A DNA stretch of 64,000 nt from Bradyrhizobium icense (lineage in GTDB: Bacteria; Pseudomonadota; Alphaproteobacteria; Rhizobiales; Xanthobacteraceae). A program made the translations under genes and the position numbers. Location of the stretch: the NCBI RefSeq assembly GCF_001693385.1, contig NZ_CP016428.1:992001-1056000 (forward strand), read 5' to 3'. Positions 16,584 to 25,863 of the stretch are shown piece by piece. Under the pieces are notes generated by a model. It was not told where the DNA came from. It did not search any database and worked only from the letters and a program-made list of their open reading frames with translations. Within the stretch, counting starts at the first letter, position 1; every line of letters starts with the position of its first letter.

Positions 16584-16658
16584 GCTCTCTTCGTCTAGCG
16601 GTTAGGACGCGGCCCTCTCAAGGCTGAAACAGGGGTTCGATTCCCCTAGGGAGCGCCA
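16584..16658 (+). tRNA. tRNA-Glu (anticodon CUC)
   Basis: 75 nt including an encoded CCA. The acceptor stem GCTCTCT pairs with AGGGAGC, the anticodon loop reads CTCTCAA with anticodon CTC, and the T arm is AGGGGTTCGATTCCCCT. The 3' end is the integration site of the adjacent island. Confidence 0.93.
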
Positions 16659-16660
16659 GC
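16644..16660 (+). other. attL (tRNA-Glu 3' end)
   Basis: CCCTAGGGAGCGCCAGC, covering the 3' end of the tRNA gene with its CCA, is identical to 57236-57252. Similarity continues imperfectly into the T arm (TTCGATTCC against TTCGCTTCC). Confidence 0.85.
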
Positions 16661-16661
16661 C

Positions 16662-17768
16662 TCACTCCTTTCGATCTGATTTTCCTCTCGTTTTTGGCGT
16701 TTTCCCCAAACCCACGGAAGTGGTTTGGGCAATCCTGTTCGCCTTGTGTCCTTCAAGCTTGATCACTGCGTCTTCGGCGAGGCCCGCCTGATCAGCCTCT
16801 TCCGTATAGCGCTCAGCTTCAGCAAGTGTCGTGTGTCCGAGGACAGACATGATCATCTTGGCCGTTGCGCCGGCTTCGGCGAGCAAACGTCCGGCGGCTT
16901 TCCGAAGCCCATGCGGCTTGCAATCGAGAGGCAGTCCGGCCTCCGAGATAGCGTCCCGCATCCATCCACTAAAACCATCGACCGTGAAGGACTTGCCGTA
17001 AGCAGTCGTAATGATCACGACGTGTTGCATGTCATAAGCGTCGAGCGCTTCAACGGTGTCCCGATGCAACGGGATGAGAAGCTCGCGCCCGGTCTTCTGC
17101 TGCTTTATCCTGATCTTCCGTTCTGGCGTGATGTGCGTCTGCGCCATCCGTACTACGTCAGAGCGGCGCTGACCCAAATTGAGGAAAAGGTGAAATGCCG
17201 TGCGCTGCTTGGTGCCAAGCGGCCAGCGCTTTTTGAATTGCTCAATTTCGTCATCGGTCCATGATCGAATTTTTTTGATCTTCGGCCGCTTGATTCCCAA
17301 TGACGGATCATGCTTCAGCCATCCGATGTTGATCGCGTGACGGATCAGGATCCGAAGCTTCTTCAGAGTATCGAGTGCCGCACCGGGGCGATCCGCATAG
17401 GGCTGAAGAATGCCAGTAACGATGCGCTCGCGCGAGAGCCCGGCAACGGTGCGATGACCGTGTTCGGTGCGGAGCGTCTCAAGGCGGCTAATGTAGCCCG
17501 TCTTGCTCGTATCACGGAGGCCAATGTATTCGGCGCTCCTCATGTAGGACGCAATGAGCGCAGCAATGGTGCCTGGCGCGGCCGGTGCAAGCCGATCTCG
17601 AACCGGCGCGGACTGGCCTAGCAGTGCGGCTTGGTAGGCCGCCATGAATTCCTCGCTTGTGGGATCGTTCGGCAAACGAACACGAGGTCCTTTGCCGCGA
17701 CGAAACGATAGATATGTATGGCCCTTGACTTGATTGCGCTCAACGTGAGGTGGCAGCTTGCGGGGCAT
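16662..17768 (-). CDS. int: Tyrosine site-specific integrase
   Basis: 368 residues from ATG 17768, which has GTGGAG 8 bp upstream. The N-terminal part carries an arm-binding-like region and a SAM-like core-binding domain (IAALIASYMRSAEYIGLR). The catalytic residues are visible: the first Arg in LGQRRSDVVRM, the HGLRK box, the GHTT box and the nucleophile Tyr in AEAERYTEEA. It should catalyse integration and, with an excisionase, excision at the tRNA-Glu site 4 bp downstream. It overlaps the upstream excisionase-like gene by 29 bp, so the two are co-transcribed. This placement is typical of tRNA-integrated islands. Confidence 0.92.
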   Translation of the reverse strand: MPRKLPPHVERNQVKGHTYLSFRRGKGPRVRLPNDPTSEEFMAAYQAALLGQSAPVRDRLAPAAPGTIAALIASYMRSAEYIGLRDTSKTGYISRLETLRTEHGHRTVAGLSRERIVTGILQPYADRPGAALDTLKKLRILIRHAINIGWLKHDPSLGIKRPKIKKIRSWTDDEIEQFKKRWPLGTKQRTAFHLFLNLGQRRSDVVRMAQTHITPERKIRIKQQKTGRELLIPLHRDTVEALDAYDMQHVVIITTAYGKSFTVDGFSGWMRDAISEAGLPLDCKPHGLRKAAGRLLAEAGATAKMIMSVLGHTTLAEAERYTEEADQAGLAEDAVIKLEGHKANRIAQTTSVGLGKTPKTRGKSDRKE

Positions 17769-18015
17769 CGACATCACTCCACGTTTCGTCAACGCGAGTA
17801 TTATTGCCATCTGAAGGCAACTGATCAATGGCGATGTCAAGCTGACGCACGTCCCATGCTCGCCGTCGCTCTCCGAGCAATCTAGCTCGGGGCATTTGGC
17901 CGCTCTTCACCATCTCGTCGAACGTGTTGGGTGACACGCAGATGTAGGCGGCAGCAGCCTCGCGACTGATGAGACGGGGCGCAAGTGATAGCGGTAGCGC
18001 TGTCTGCCGTGGCAT
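17740..18015 (-). CDS. Helix-turn-helix excisionase/DNA-binding protein
   Basis: 91 residues from ATG 18015. A MerR/AlpA-like helix-turn-helix (LISREAAAAYICVSPNTFDEMVKSGQMP) is followed by RRRAWDVRQLDIAIDQL, the common layout of excisionase-type HTH_17 proteins. It overlaps the integrase start by 29 bp, so it probably acts as the directionality factor or regulates int. Longer in-frame starts were rejected as unsupported. Confidence 0.75.
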   Translation of the reverse strand: MPRQTALPLSLAPRLISREAAAAYICVSPNTFDEMVKSGQMPRARLLGERRRAWDVRQLDIAIDQLPSDGNNTRVDETWSDVDAPQAATSR

Positions 18016-18561
18016 CGCTGTGCCCTGTGCCGGGCGATATCCATTCCGCCGATCTATGAATATCGAACAGCATGAAACTGCTTGGCCGGCACAAGCAAGG
18101 GCGTGTGCTCCGTTCGGAGACACCTGCGTGCAATGGCGTACAAATCGGATGGTGAGCACGGTACAATGCGAAGCAGCTCGTTCAGCTTCAATATTTCTCG
18201 CCGATGAAAGTCGGGCCCTCATCAAAAGCGGCGTGAAGGAACGGCAAACTAGAATTTCCGCGGATTCGTATGGCCCGAACCTGCAACCAGACCGTTGTGA
18301 GCGGCAAAATGTCGGAAGGCTTGGTTGATTTTGCTGCGATTTCGTTTGCATTCGGCGCCGCGCGCTCCGTTGCCTCTCCGTTTCGGATCGGAACCGCGAC
18401 CGCGCCCCCAATCCGCCTTTGTCTGCATGAAGAGCCCAAACCGGGGCGGCGTCAGGCCGTCAAGGCCGAAGCCGCGAAGCGGGGGCGCGACAGCGCCAGC
18501 CTTTACGGCCTGATGCCGGTCCGGTTCGCTGTCATCAGGCAGCAAGCGACGACAGACCTCG
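18016..18561. other. 546-bp region without a supportable gene
   Basis: Located between the excisionase-like and AlpA-like genes. Overlapping open frames exist on both strands, but none shows a recognisable family or a clear start. Possible remnant DNA. Confidence 0.4.
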
Positions 18562-18774
18562 TCAGCCCGCATCTGACTCGTGCTTCGGGCGCCATGCGAC
18601 GGGATCGGCAATCCAGCGGTTGATGTCGGATTCATGCCAGCCGCTCCCGTTGACGCTGATCTTGATCTGCGGCGGGAACGTGCCCTCGGCGATCTTGCGG
18701 TAGAGGGTGGACCGGGACAGCCCGGTCCGGGCGAGGACGGTCTTCAGGCGGATGATACGGTCCGGTTGGCGCAT
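18562..18774 (-). CDS. AlpA-family transcriptional regulator
   Basis: 70 residues, full length for this family. The helix-turn-helix RLKTVLARTGLSRSTLYRKIAEGTFP (first 20: RLKTVLARTGLSRSTLYRKI) and the downstream GWHESDINRWIADP segment are typical of AlpA proteins, which control integrase or excisionase expression in prophages and islands. It lies upstream of the int/xis pair on the same strand and downstream of the relaxase gene. Confidence 0.85.
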   Translation of the reverse strand: MRQPDRIIRLKTVLARTGLSRSTLYRKIAEGTFPPQIKISVNGSGWHESDINRWIADPVAWRPKHESDAG

Positions 18775-18902
18775 GGCCGCGTTGCCTCCTGCTGGCTAAT
18801 TCTGACGGCTTCTGAGACCAGACAGGACAAGCAGTTACAGGCGGGCAAGAGGGTTGTTCGACTCGTCATAGCCTGGCGTAAAGACGGCGGCAGATGGATG
18901 GA

Positions 18903-21866
18903 TCAAATTCCGATGCTCCGGCCTCTGCCGATGTCGATGCCGTGGGTGAAGGCCAATTCCTGGCCGAGCCGGCGGCCTGAATCGAATGCGATGCCGAGGT
19001 CTTTCTTGCGATTGGCGAGGATGGATTCCAGTTGCGGATCGCGCTCGAGGCCCTTCGCCATGTCACCCATCGCCAAGCGCGTTTTCTTGTAACCGGATAT
19101 GTCGCCAGCCTGGTACTGGCGCTGGCTGGCCTGCTCGAGCTTCTGCCAGTGCTCTACGAAACGGTCGGCGCGGCGGCCCGGATCGGTGCGCAGTTCGGAT
19201 TCGAGCTGAAGCGCGCGGATGGCGCGGGCGGAGTTGCCCGAAGCGGCTTCAAGGGCGAGTTCCGGGTTCTTCTTGTAGGCAGCTTCGGCATCGTACGAGC
19301 CATAGGGCCGCACCTCCTCGAAGGCCTCGCGAGCCTCCTGCAATTCTTCCACCTGCTCGGGGCTCGCCTTGCCGCCTCGCTCCTGCATATCGAAGATCGC
19401 ATTCACGCTTCGGGCATGACGGATGAGCGCCTTCGTGCGGGCCTTGCGCAGAGCCGCTTCCAGGTCTTCCGCCGCCTTCCTTTCCGGCGCTTCCCGTTGC
19501 GGCCTCCGGGCGCTGTCCGTGCCAGGCACAACTTCGGCAGACGGGCGCAGGCCACCGAACATGTTGCGCACCCTCTCAGGCACGACCTTGCGCACAATCT
19601 CGGCCACGCGCTCGCGGAAGGTGATCCCACGCCGCTCGGCATAGTTTTGGGCCGGATCGGCACGTTCGTAGTCCGAGGCCATGTCCTTAGCCCGGTCGCG
19701 CGACAGAGTTCGGGTGAGCCGGTCCTGACTGGCAAAATCGTCGCGGCCATAATGCAGGTCCACGCCGTCGCGGTGCCGTGACAGCGCGACATAGCTGCCA
19801 TGGGCATCCATACCCGGCGTCGCCAGCACATGGGTACGGTCTACCGTCATGCCCTGCGCCTTGTGGATGGTCGCGGCATAGCCCTGATCGATCCGGCTAT
19901 AGTCCTTCAGATCGAAGCGAACGGATCGGCCGTCATCGGTCCGCACGGCCATGGATTGCGCGTCGACCTGTTCGATGGTTCCCAGCGTGCCGTTCTTCAC
20001 GCCAAGGCCGCGCTCATTTTGCAGGAACATGACGCGGTCTCCGCTGGCGAAGTGGCGCTCGCCGCGTTCGACCGTCAGGCGCACGTCATCCCCAAGATCG
20101 CCTGCTGCCCGCATCCGCTCCCGGGCAGCCTCATTGAGGGCGCGCACCTCGTCGTTGGTATGGGTGAGGATGATCCGGCTGCGCTCCGGCGCGGCCTGCC
20201 GGTCGCGGTCCCAACGATCGATCAAATCGCCGCGCGCCTGCTCCCGGGTTTGGGCCCCATGCACCATGCGGTGAGAGTGATAGGCCTCAAGCGCATTGCC
20301 GGTCCTGCCGGTCGCAAGATCGCGTGTGGCCTCCCGCTGCCAGTCCTCCCGTTGACGGCGGACCTCGCCGATTTCCGCGCCGCCATGACGCTCATGGATC
20401 GACCGGAACGCCGCGCCGGCTTCGATGGCTTGCAACTGGGCGGGATCTCCGACCAGCACCACTTTTGCACCGGCCTCTGCCGCATGGGATAGCACCCGCT
20501 CCAGCTGGCGCGTGCCGACCATGCCGGCCTCGTCGATCACCAGCACATCGCGGGTCGTGAGCAAGTCGCGGCCTTGTTCCCAGCCATGCTCCATGCTGGC
20601 AATGGTGCGCGACGCAATGCCCGATCCACTTTCGAGGTTTTCCGCCGCGATGCCGGAAAGTGCCACGCCCCGGACCTCATAGCCCGCCGCCTCCCAGGTC
20701 TCCCGCGCTACGCCCAGCATCGCGCTCTTGCCGGTCCCGGCATGGCCGACGACGACGCCGAGATCGCGCCCATCCGTGATATGCGCCAGCGCGTCGACCT
20801 GCTCGCCGGACAGAATAAGTCCACGCTGTTCAGCTCTCGCCAAAGCGGCTTCGCGGGTCGCGCCACGTACCCCATGGCGATCCCGTTCGGCCATCAGTTC
20901 GGCGGCGCGGTGCAGGCGCTGCTCCGCCTCGATCATGGCGCGCGTGGTGAAGCGATCTTCGCCGCGAGCGTCCTTGCCGAGCTCGACCAGATCGGGCGCT
21001 CCGCGCATCGCGCCCATGACCTCGTTGAACTGGTCCATCCCGTCGCTATGCCGGTGCGCGAACTTCGCCATGTCGCGGCGCGTGAAGGTCGATTGTTGAT
21101 GCGTGATCGCGTCCAATGCAACCGAAGGATCGGCGATGATCCGCGCGCCATTGCCGCGCGCGATCTCCCGGTGCATCTCGGCGCGATCGGCCTCTATCCC
21201 TTCGCCCTCGATGCGCCGATCCTCGATACGTTTGGCGGGCGCACCGATCTGGCTTTGCGGCTCCAGTGCGATGCGCTGTGCATCGAGGCTGCGATGGTCG
21301 ATACGCGCGTCGATGTCGAGTTCGGCCAGCCGCTCATTGGCAAGCTCTGCCCAGCGTTCGCGCCAGCGCTCCACCATCTCGGTGCGGTTCCAGTCTCGCA
21401 CCTTCTGGCCAAAACCGTTCTCGTCCACCGCGCGCATGGTCAGCATGACATGGGCATGAGGTTTGGGCGTGCCGTCCTCGGCCATGTCCCAATGCACGTT
21501 GAGATCGGCCATCATGCCCCGAGCCACGAACTCCGCCTGCGCGAAGTCGCGGGCGAGCTCGATGCCCTGAGCCTGGGTCATCTCGCGGGGAAGCGAGAAT
21601 TCGACCTCGCGGGCGAGCTGCGCATCCTTCCTGACCTCGAAGGCTTCGACATCGTTCCACAGCCGTTCTCGGTCGCGCCAGGCCTCCGGCGCGTTCTCCG
21701 GCAGCAGCACCTCGGAATGGACGACGCCGCGCTTGGCGGAAAAGTCTTGGGCACGGTCGAGCCGCTCGTCGCGCAGCCGCGAGCCTGAGCGGTAGGCGGC
21801 CGACGCCACCGCGCTTGAGCCAGATTTGCGGCCAATGACCTTGACGTGAAGATGATAGATCGCCAT
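18903..21866 (-). CDS. traA: TraA conjugative relaxase-helicase (MobQ/Ti type)
   Basis: 987 residues. The N-terminal relaxase domain has a MobA/MobL start (MAIYHLHVKVIGRKSGSSAV) and the metal-binding PHAHVML histidine motif. The middle part is a RecD-like helicase with Walker A VVGHAGTGKSAML, Walker B VLVIDEAGMVG, and the later GYAATIHKAQGMTVDR and YVALSRHRDG motifs. The C terminus is a coiled, Ala/Glu-rich region. The enzyme nicks oriT and unwinds the transferred strand during conjugation. Slightly short compared with Ti plasmid TraA (about 1100 residues) but with all domains. An oriT candidate lies immediately upstream, and traC/traD are divergent, the arrangement known from Ti plasmids. 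Confidence 0.9.
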   Translation of the reverse strand: MAIYHLHVKVIGRKSGSSAVASAAYRSGSRLRDERLDRAQDFSAKRGVVHSEVLLPENAPEAWRDRERLWNDVEAFEVRKDAQLAREVEFSLPREMTQAQGIELARDFAQAEFVARGMMADLNVHWDMAEDGTPKPHAHVMLTMRAVDENGFGQKVRDWNRTEMVERWRERWAELANERLAELDIDARIDHRSLDAQRIALEPQSQIGAPAKRIEDRRIEGEGIEADRAEMHREIARGNGARIIADPSVALDAITHQQSTFTRRDMAKFAHRHSDGMDQFNEVMGAMRGAPDLVELGKDARGEDRFTTRAMIEAEQRLHRAAELMAERDRHGVRGATREAALARAEQRGLILSGEQVDALAHITDGRDLGVVVGHAGTGKSAMLGVARETWEAAGYEVRGVALSGIAAENLESGSGIASRTIASMEHGWEQGRDLLTTRDVLVIDEAGMVGTRQLERVLSHAAEAGAKVVLVGDPAQLQAIEAGAAFRSIHERHGGAEIGEVRRQREDWQREATRDLATGRTGNALEAYHSHRMVHGAQTREQARGDLIDRWDRDRQAAPERSRIILTHTNDEVRALNEAARERMRAAGDLGDDVRLTVERGERHFASGDRVMFLQNERGLGVKNGTLGTIEQVDAQSMAVRTDDGRSVRFDLKDYSRIDQGYAATIHKAQGMTVDRTHVLATPGMDAHGSYVALSRHRDGVDLHYGRDDFASQDRLTRTLSRDRAKDMASDYERADPAQNYAERRGITFRERVAEIVRKVVPERVRNMFGGLRPSAEVVPGTDSARRPQREAPERKAAEDLEAALRKARTKALIRHARSVNAIFDMQERGGKASPEQVEELQEAREAFEEVRPYGSYDAEAAYKKNPELALEAASGNSARAIRALQLESELRTDPGRRADRFVEHWQKLEQASQRQYQAGDISGYKKTRLAMGDMAKGLERDPQLESILANRKKDLGIAFDSGRRLGQELAFTHGIDIGRGRSIGI

Positions 21867-21896
21867 CGCGACTAGATCATTGCCACGGCAAAGCGC

Positions 21897-21925
21897 ACGT
21901 CGGAACGACGTATAAGCGCGCCCTC
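21897..21925 (+). other. Candidate oriT (MobQ/RSF1010-type nick region)
   Basis: A perfect 6-bp hairpin ACGTCG-GAA-CGACGT is followed directly by ATAAGCGCGCCCT. This differs by one base from TAAGTGCGCCCT, the established nick-region core of RSF1010-like (MobQ) origins, which also sits just after a hairpin. It lies between traA and traC, as in Ti-type systems. Confidence 0.7.
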
Positions 21926-22046
21926 CCTCGAAAAAATCTCGGGCGGGACTACCCCGTCTCAGGCTGTCCCGGCTGCCTTACAGCATTTTGCAGGCTGCTC
22001 AATTATCATTACTTCATCCACTGCTGCACAGCTTACGGAGGATATC

Positions 22047-22373
22047 ATGCGCAAGCCGAGGGACTTTGACTCGGAACTGAAAGCGCTCGACGATAAGGCC
22101 AAAGAGCTGAAGACCCGAAAGGTAAGGCAGCTCGGCGAACTCGTCATCGCCACCGGGGCAGACACACTCACCGCCAATGAACTGGCGGGTGCGCTGATTG
22201 TGCTGGCCGAGACCAAAGAGGCCGGTAGGAGGGAGGCATGGGCCAGGCGCGGGGCCGCGTTCTTTCAGGGACGGGCGCGGCGATCTGCACCGGCAACTAA
22301 CCGCGACACGGACGGCGCTGCGGCGCAACCGAGCGGCGCGCAACCGGTATCAGGCCGCAAGGGCGCGACATGA
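22047..22373 (+). CDS. traC: Conjugal transfer protein TraC
   Basis: 108 residues starting MRKPRDFDSELKALDDKAKE. The charged helical N terminus and the VRQLGELVIATGADTLTANELAGALI segment match TraC proteins encoded beside traA in Ti-type and related elements. These small proteins help relaxase function at oriT. ACGGAGGATATC provides a strong ribosome-binding site. The stop is immediately followed by the traD start. Confidence 0.8.
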   Translation: MRKPRDFDSELKALDDKAKELKTRKVRQLGELVIATGADTLTANELAGALIVLAETKEAGRREAWARRGAAFFQGRARRSAPATNRDTDGAAAQPSGAQPVSGRKGAT

Positions 22374-22374
22374 C

Positions 22375-22641
22375 ATGCGCACCTGGCAGGTCGAGCGCCG
22401 CAAGCGAACACGGCACCTGATCGAACTCGGCGGCCTCGTCGTGAAGGCCGGGATCGTGGACCTGACCGGCGACGACCGTGCCATGATCTACGGCGCGCTG
22501 CTCTGGATGGCTGAAAAGCTCAAAAGCGATCGCCACGAACAGGCGCGGGCACTTTGGGCGGCAAAGGGGAAACGGGCGTTCGAGGCCGGCCTGGCGACAC
22601 ACAAGGGGACAGATCGAACTGGTCCAGCAGTTCATCGTTGA
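22375..22641 (+). CDS. traD: Conjugal transfer protein TraD
   Basis: 88 residues from ATG 22375, one base after the traC stop. RRKRTRHLIELGGLVVKAGI and the DDRAMIYGALLWMAEKL stretch are the characteristic TraD sequence of Ti-type transfer regions. Role: accessory protein of the relaxosome. The frame stays open upstream, so the start could lie earlier inside traC. A traG coupling-protein gene normally follows but is absent here. Confidence 0.8.
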   Translation: MRTWQVERRKRTRHLIELGGLVVKAGIVDLTGDDRAMIYGALLWMAEKLKSDRHEQARALWAAKGKRAFEAGLATHKGTDRTGPAVHR

Positions 22642-22863
22642 TGCAAGACAATGGCATGTCAGCCAAGTGACGACGTGCGCGGACCGTCTGTGGCGTCCGT
22701 GCCGAGATGTCGGCCAAAAGGTATTGACGGCGGCACTGACGATCTTACCGTGCCGTTGCCGCGCATTAGAATGCCGCGGGCTTCGCCAAACTCTTTGGCA
22801 AGCGAGCTCACCTAGTGATCATTGACATTCAGGAAGCGAGTGACTTTGGGGGGCACATCGGCG

Positions 22864-23850
22864 TCAATTGAAAGTAACATTCGCTACCTTGGCCACATCG
22901 CTCCATGCCTTCAAGTCCGCCTTGATGCGGTCGGTGAATTCGGCCGGCGAGCTGCTTGCTGCATCCGTTGCTAGCGACCGCAACTTTTGTCTGACGTCCG
23001 CATCCTGCATCGCGGTTCGCACCTCGGCTTCCAGTCGGTCTACTATTTCTTTCGGCGTGTTCTTGGGCACGAAGAGACCTGTCCAGAAAGCTGCCTCAGC
23101 GCCTGTAACACCCGCTTCGGCAGTGGTCGGCACGTCAGGCAACTCCGGAAGCCTGATGGTAGACGTGACTGCAAGCGCACGCAATTTGCCGTCCTTCAGC
23201 AGCGGGATCGCCGGCAAAGGATCGCATATGGCCGCAGTAACCTGGTTACCCAGAACCGCGAGCACTGCATCGTTGCTTCCACGATAGGAGACGCGCTGCA
23301 TCGAAGCCCCGGATCGCAGCTTCAACAGCTCCGCCGCCAGCGTGAAGGTTGGCGAAGCGCTCGCATAGTTTGCCGTCGATGGATTGGCCTTCGACCATGC
23401 GACCAGATCCTTCAGGGTCTTGTGCGGCGCCGTGGCACTTACCACGAGCACGAGCGGAGACGTCCCGAGCATACTGACGGGCTGGAAGTCGGCCAGAGTT
23501 TCATAGGACGCCGGCGCGCCGATGGCAGGGCCGACGACCATGGCGCCTGTTGCGCCGACAAGCAGCGTATATCCGTCGGCCGGCTGGCTCTTCACAAAGC
23601 TTGCTGCCACGGCGCCGCCGGCGCCGGGCTTGTTTTCGACGATGACCGGCTGGCCCAGAGATCTGTTGAGCTTGTCGGCGAGTAGGCGCGCAATGATGTC
23701 GTTGCTTCCTCCGGGGGCGAACCCTACGACAATGCGAAGCGCCCGGCTGGGATAGGAGTCAGCTTGCGCGAGGGCCACTGGAGCGGCGGATATGCTGAGG
23801 GCACCCAGAATCGCAAGCTTGAGTAACCACAAACGCCCGGAAAGCTTCAT
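22864..23850 (-). CDS. Bug-type tripartite tricarboxylate transporter (TTT) solute-binding protein 1
   Basis: 328 residues with a signal peptide (LLKLAILGALSISAAPVALA). The Bug fold is clear: YPSRALRIVVGFAPGGSNDIIARLL near the mature N terminus, VIVENKPGAGGAVAASFV, and VSYRGSNDAVLAVLGNQVTA. The protein binds a carboxylate or aromatic acid in the periplasm. ATG 23850 was chosen by the signal peptide; earlier starts lack support. It is first of three adjacent Bug genes, all on the minus strand, with no TctA/TctB membrane component nearby. Confidence 0.88.
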   Translation of the reverse strand: MKLSGRLWLLKLAILGALSISAAPVALAQADSYPSRALRIVVGFAPGGSNDIIARLLADKLNRSLGQPVIVENKPGAGGAVAASFVKSQPADGYTLLVGATGAMVVGPAIGAPASYETLADFQPVSMLGTSPLVLVVSATAPHKTLKDLVAWSKANPSTANYASASPTFTLAAELLKLRSGASMQRVSYRGSNDAVLAVLGNQVTAAICDPLPAIPLLKDGKLRALAVTSTIRLPELPDVPTTAEAGVTGAEAAFWTGLFVPKNTPKEIVDRLEAEVRTAMQDADVRQKLRSLATDAASSSPAEFTDRIKADLKAWSDVAKVANVTFN

Positions 23851-23890
23851 GGAGTCTCTCCTTTGTTGACCCAGGACATCGCCGGCCCTG

Positions 23891-24841
23891 CTAGCCGCTC
23901 TGGACCAGGGCCCGCATCTTTGTGGATTCCCGCTCCAGGAATTCGCTGAACTCATGCGGGCCGAGGAAAGCCTCGACGCACGCAAGATTTCGGACGCGCG
24001 AGCGGAATGCGTCATCGGACAGTGCTGTCCGCAAATGGCCGGACACTTGCTCGACGATCGTTGCCGCGAGTCCTGCGGGACCGAACATCCCCATCCACGC
24101 GCTGACGTCGAATCCCGGAACAGCGCTCTGCGCGATTGTTGGAATTTCCGGCGCCAGCTCGACGCGCTTCGACGAAGTGACTGCGAGGGCGATCACCTTG
24201 CCGGCCTTGATATGCGCCGCCGCCGAAGTCAGATCGACGGAGGCCATTTGGATTTGTTCGCCGAGCAGGTCGGTCATCGCCGGCGCGCTCCCACGGTAGG
24301 GCACATGCACGAGGTTTGCGCCAGTAGCCTTCTTCAAGAGCTCGACCGACAGATGTTGCGACGAATTGGTCCCGGTCGATCCGAAGGCAATACCGCCCGA
24401 TCTATCTTTCGACTGTGAAATCATTTCCGGCAAGGTGCGGAATCCCGACCCGGGGTGCGTCACCAGAACGAGCGGAATGTCGATGAGCTTTGCGATCGGC
24501 GTCAGCTCTCGCAGCGGATTGAAATTCAGTCCGAGCTCGGGAACGTGCGGATTGATGACCAAGGCACCTGTCGCCCCGACTCCCAGGGTATGCCCATCCG
24601 CCGTCGAGCGCGCGAGCCCAATGAGACCTGTCGTGCCGCCGGCTCCGGGCCGATTGTCGGTCACCACGGCTTTGCCAAGGGCGTCGCCAAGCTTCTCGCC
24701 GACCATCCTTGCGATCCCGTCGGCTGAGCCCCCGGGAGCGAAAGGGACAATGATCGAGATATTCCGGGACGGGAATGTCTCCGCATAGCACAGGGTCGGG
24801 GCCAGCAGTCCGGCGCCCAGCAAAACACGCCTCGAAAGCAT
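23891..24841 (-). CDS. Bug-type TTT solute-binding protein 2
   Basis: 316 residues. The start at 24841 follows an AAGGGAG ribosome-binding site with 8-bp spacing; the signal peptide runs through VLLGAGLLAPTLCYA. Bug motifs: SIIVPFAPGGSADGIARMV, VVTDNRPGAGGTTGLIGL and HVPYRGSAPAMTDLLGEQIQ. It binds an unknown organic acid. It lies 40 bp from the previous Bug gene and 23 bp after the next, probably in one operon with the ThDP enzyme. Confidence 0.88.
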   Translation of the reverse strand: MLSRRVLLGAGLLAPTLCYAETFPSRNISIIVPFAPGGSADGIARMVGEKLGDALGKAVVTDNRPGAGGTTGLIGLARSTADGHTLGVGATGALVINPHVPELGLNFNPLRELTPIAKLIDIPLVLVTHPGSGFRTLPEMISQSKDRSGGIAFGSTGTNSSQHLSVELLKKATGANLVHVPYRGSAPAMTDLLGEQIQMASVDLTSAAAHIKAGKVIALAVTSSKRVELAPEIPTIAQSAVPGFDVSAWMGMFGPAGLAATIVEQVSGHLRTALSDDAFRSRVRNLACVEAFLGPHEFSEFLERESTKMRALVQSG

Positions 24842-24864
24842 CCGATGAACTCCCTTCATTGATC

Positions 24865-25821
24865 TCACTGCGGCTGGAAATTGATGGCGCTCAGCAGCGC
24901 CGAGTTGCGCGCCAAATCGGTTGCGATGAAGCTCGCAAACTCTTCCGGCGTGCCGGAAACGGGCTCGAACCCGAGAGCCTTGAGGCGCTCGATAACAGCG
25001 GGATCGCGCATTCCCTCGGTCAGAACAGCGTTGACCTTGGTCACGATTTCCTTGGGCAAGTTCCTCGGTCCCCACAAGCCATACCAGGAGGAAAACTCTA
25101 GGCCCGGCAGTCCGCTTTCGGCAGTCGTGGGAAGTTCCGGAAGGACCGAGCTACGGCGTGCGCTGGTCACCGCAAGTGCCCGAAGCTGTCCGCCCTGCAC
25201 GAGTGGCAGTGCCGTGATGATCGGGTCGATCATCAATTGCACCTGACCACTTACGAGATCCGTCAAGGCCGGCGCCGAACCGCGATAGGGGATGATCTGG
25301 AGATTGAGCCCGGTAAGCTTGTTGAATTCGAGCACGGCCAGATGATTGGCAGCTCCGAGCGCAGATAGTCCGAAGCGGAAGTCGTCGCGCTTCTTGCGGA
25401 TTTCCGCAAGGGCTTCGGTGATCGTCTTGCCTTGTACGGCTGCCGGATTGGCGAGTACGACCAGAGGTCCCTCGCCGTAGCGGGCGATCGGCGTGAAATC
25501 GTCGACGGGATCGTAGGGCACCGCCTTTACGACCTGGCGGCCGAGTACATGAACACTCGGCGCGGCGAGAAAGGTGTACCCGTCGGGTGCAGACTGACGG
25601 ACCGTTTCGGCCCCGATGGTGCCGCTCGCTCCGGACCGGTTCTCGACGACGACAGTGGCTCCCAGTTTCTCCTGAAGCTTTTGCGCGGCCAACCGGCCCA
25701 TGAAATCCGCCGGCCCTCCGGCGGGATAAGGAACGATCACGCGGATCGTCCGACTTGGCCAATCCTGTGCTGCCGCCGGCATGGTAACAAGCAGGGCGAC
25801 CAGCAAAGTGAGCCATCGCAT
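24865..25821 (-). CDS. Bug-type TTT solute-binding protein 3
   Basis: 318 residues from ATG 25821 (an alternative at 25860 adds 13 residues). Signal peptide RWLTLLVALLVTMPAAA. Bug motifs: RVIVPYPAGGPADFMGRLA, VVVENRSGASGTIGAETV and IIPYRGSAPALTDLVSGQVQ. It lies only 42 bp after the stop of the ThDP enzyme gene and is co-oriented. Three such proteins without permease genes suggest that permeases elsewhere in the genome are shared, or that the proteins serve as sensors. Confidence 0.88.
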   Translation of the reverse strand: MRWLTLLVALLVTMPAAAQDWPSRTIRVIVPYPAGGPADFMGRLAAQKLQEKLGATVVVENRSGASGTIGAETVRQSAPDGYTFLAAPSVHVLGRQVVKAVPYDPVDDFTPIARYGEGPLVVLANPAAVQGKTITEALAEIRKKRDDFRFGLSALGAANHLAVLEFNKLTGLNLQIIPYRGSAPALTDLVSGQVQLMIDPIITALPLVQGGQLRALAVTSARRSSVLPELPTTAESGLPGLEFSSWYGLWGPRNLPKEIVTKVNAVLTEGMRDPAVIERLKALGFEPVSGTPEEFASFIATDLARNSALLSAINFQPQ

Positions 25822-25863
25822 GACCTTCTCGGTACCCTTCAAAAGCCCTTCGATCTGCATCGT

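Noticed and set aside
18016..18561. Open frames between the excisionase-like and AlpA-like genes
   Set aside because: They overlap each other on both strands and none shows a recognised domain or a good start.
20574..21788. Long plus-strand frame opposite traA
   Set aside because: It is the antisense of a well-supported relaxase gene; composition is typical of an antisense shadow.
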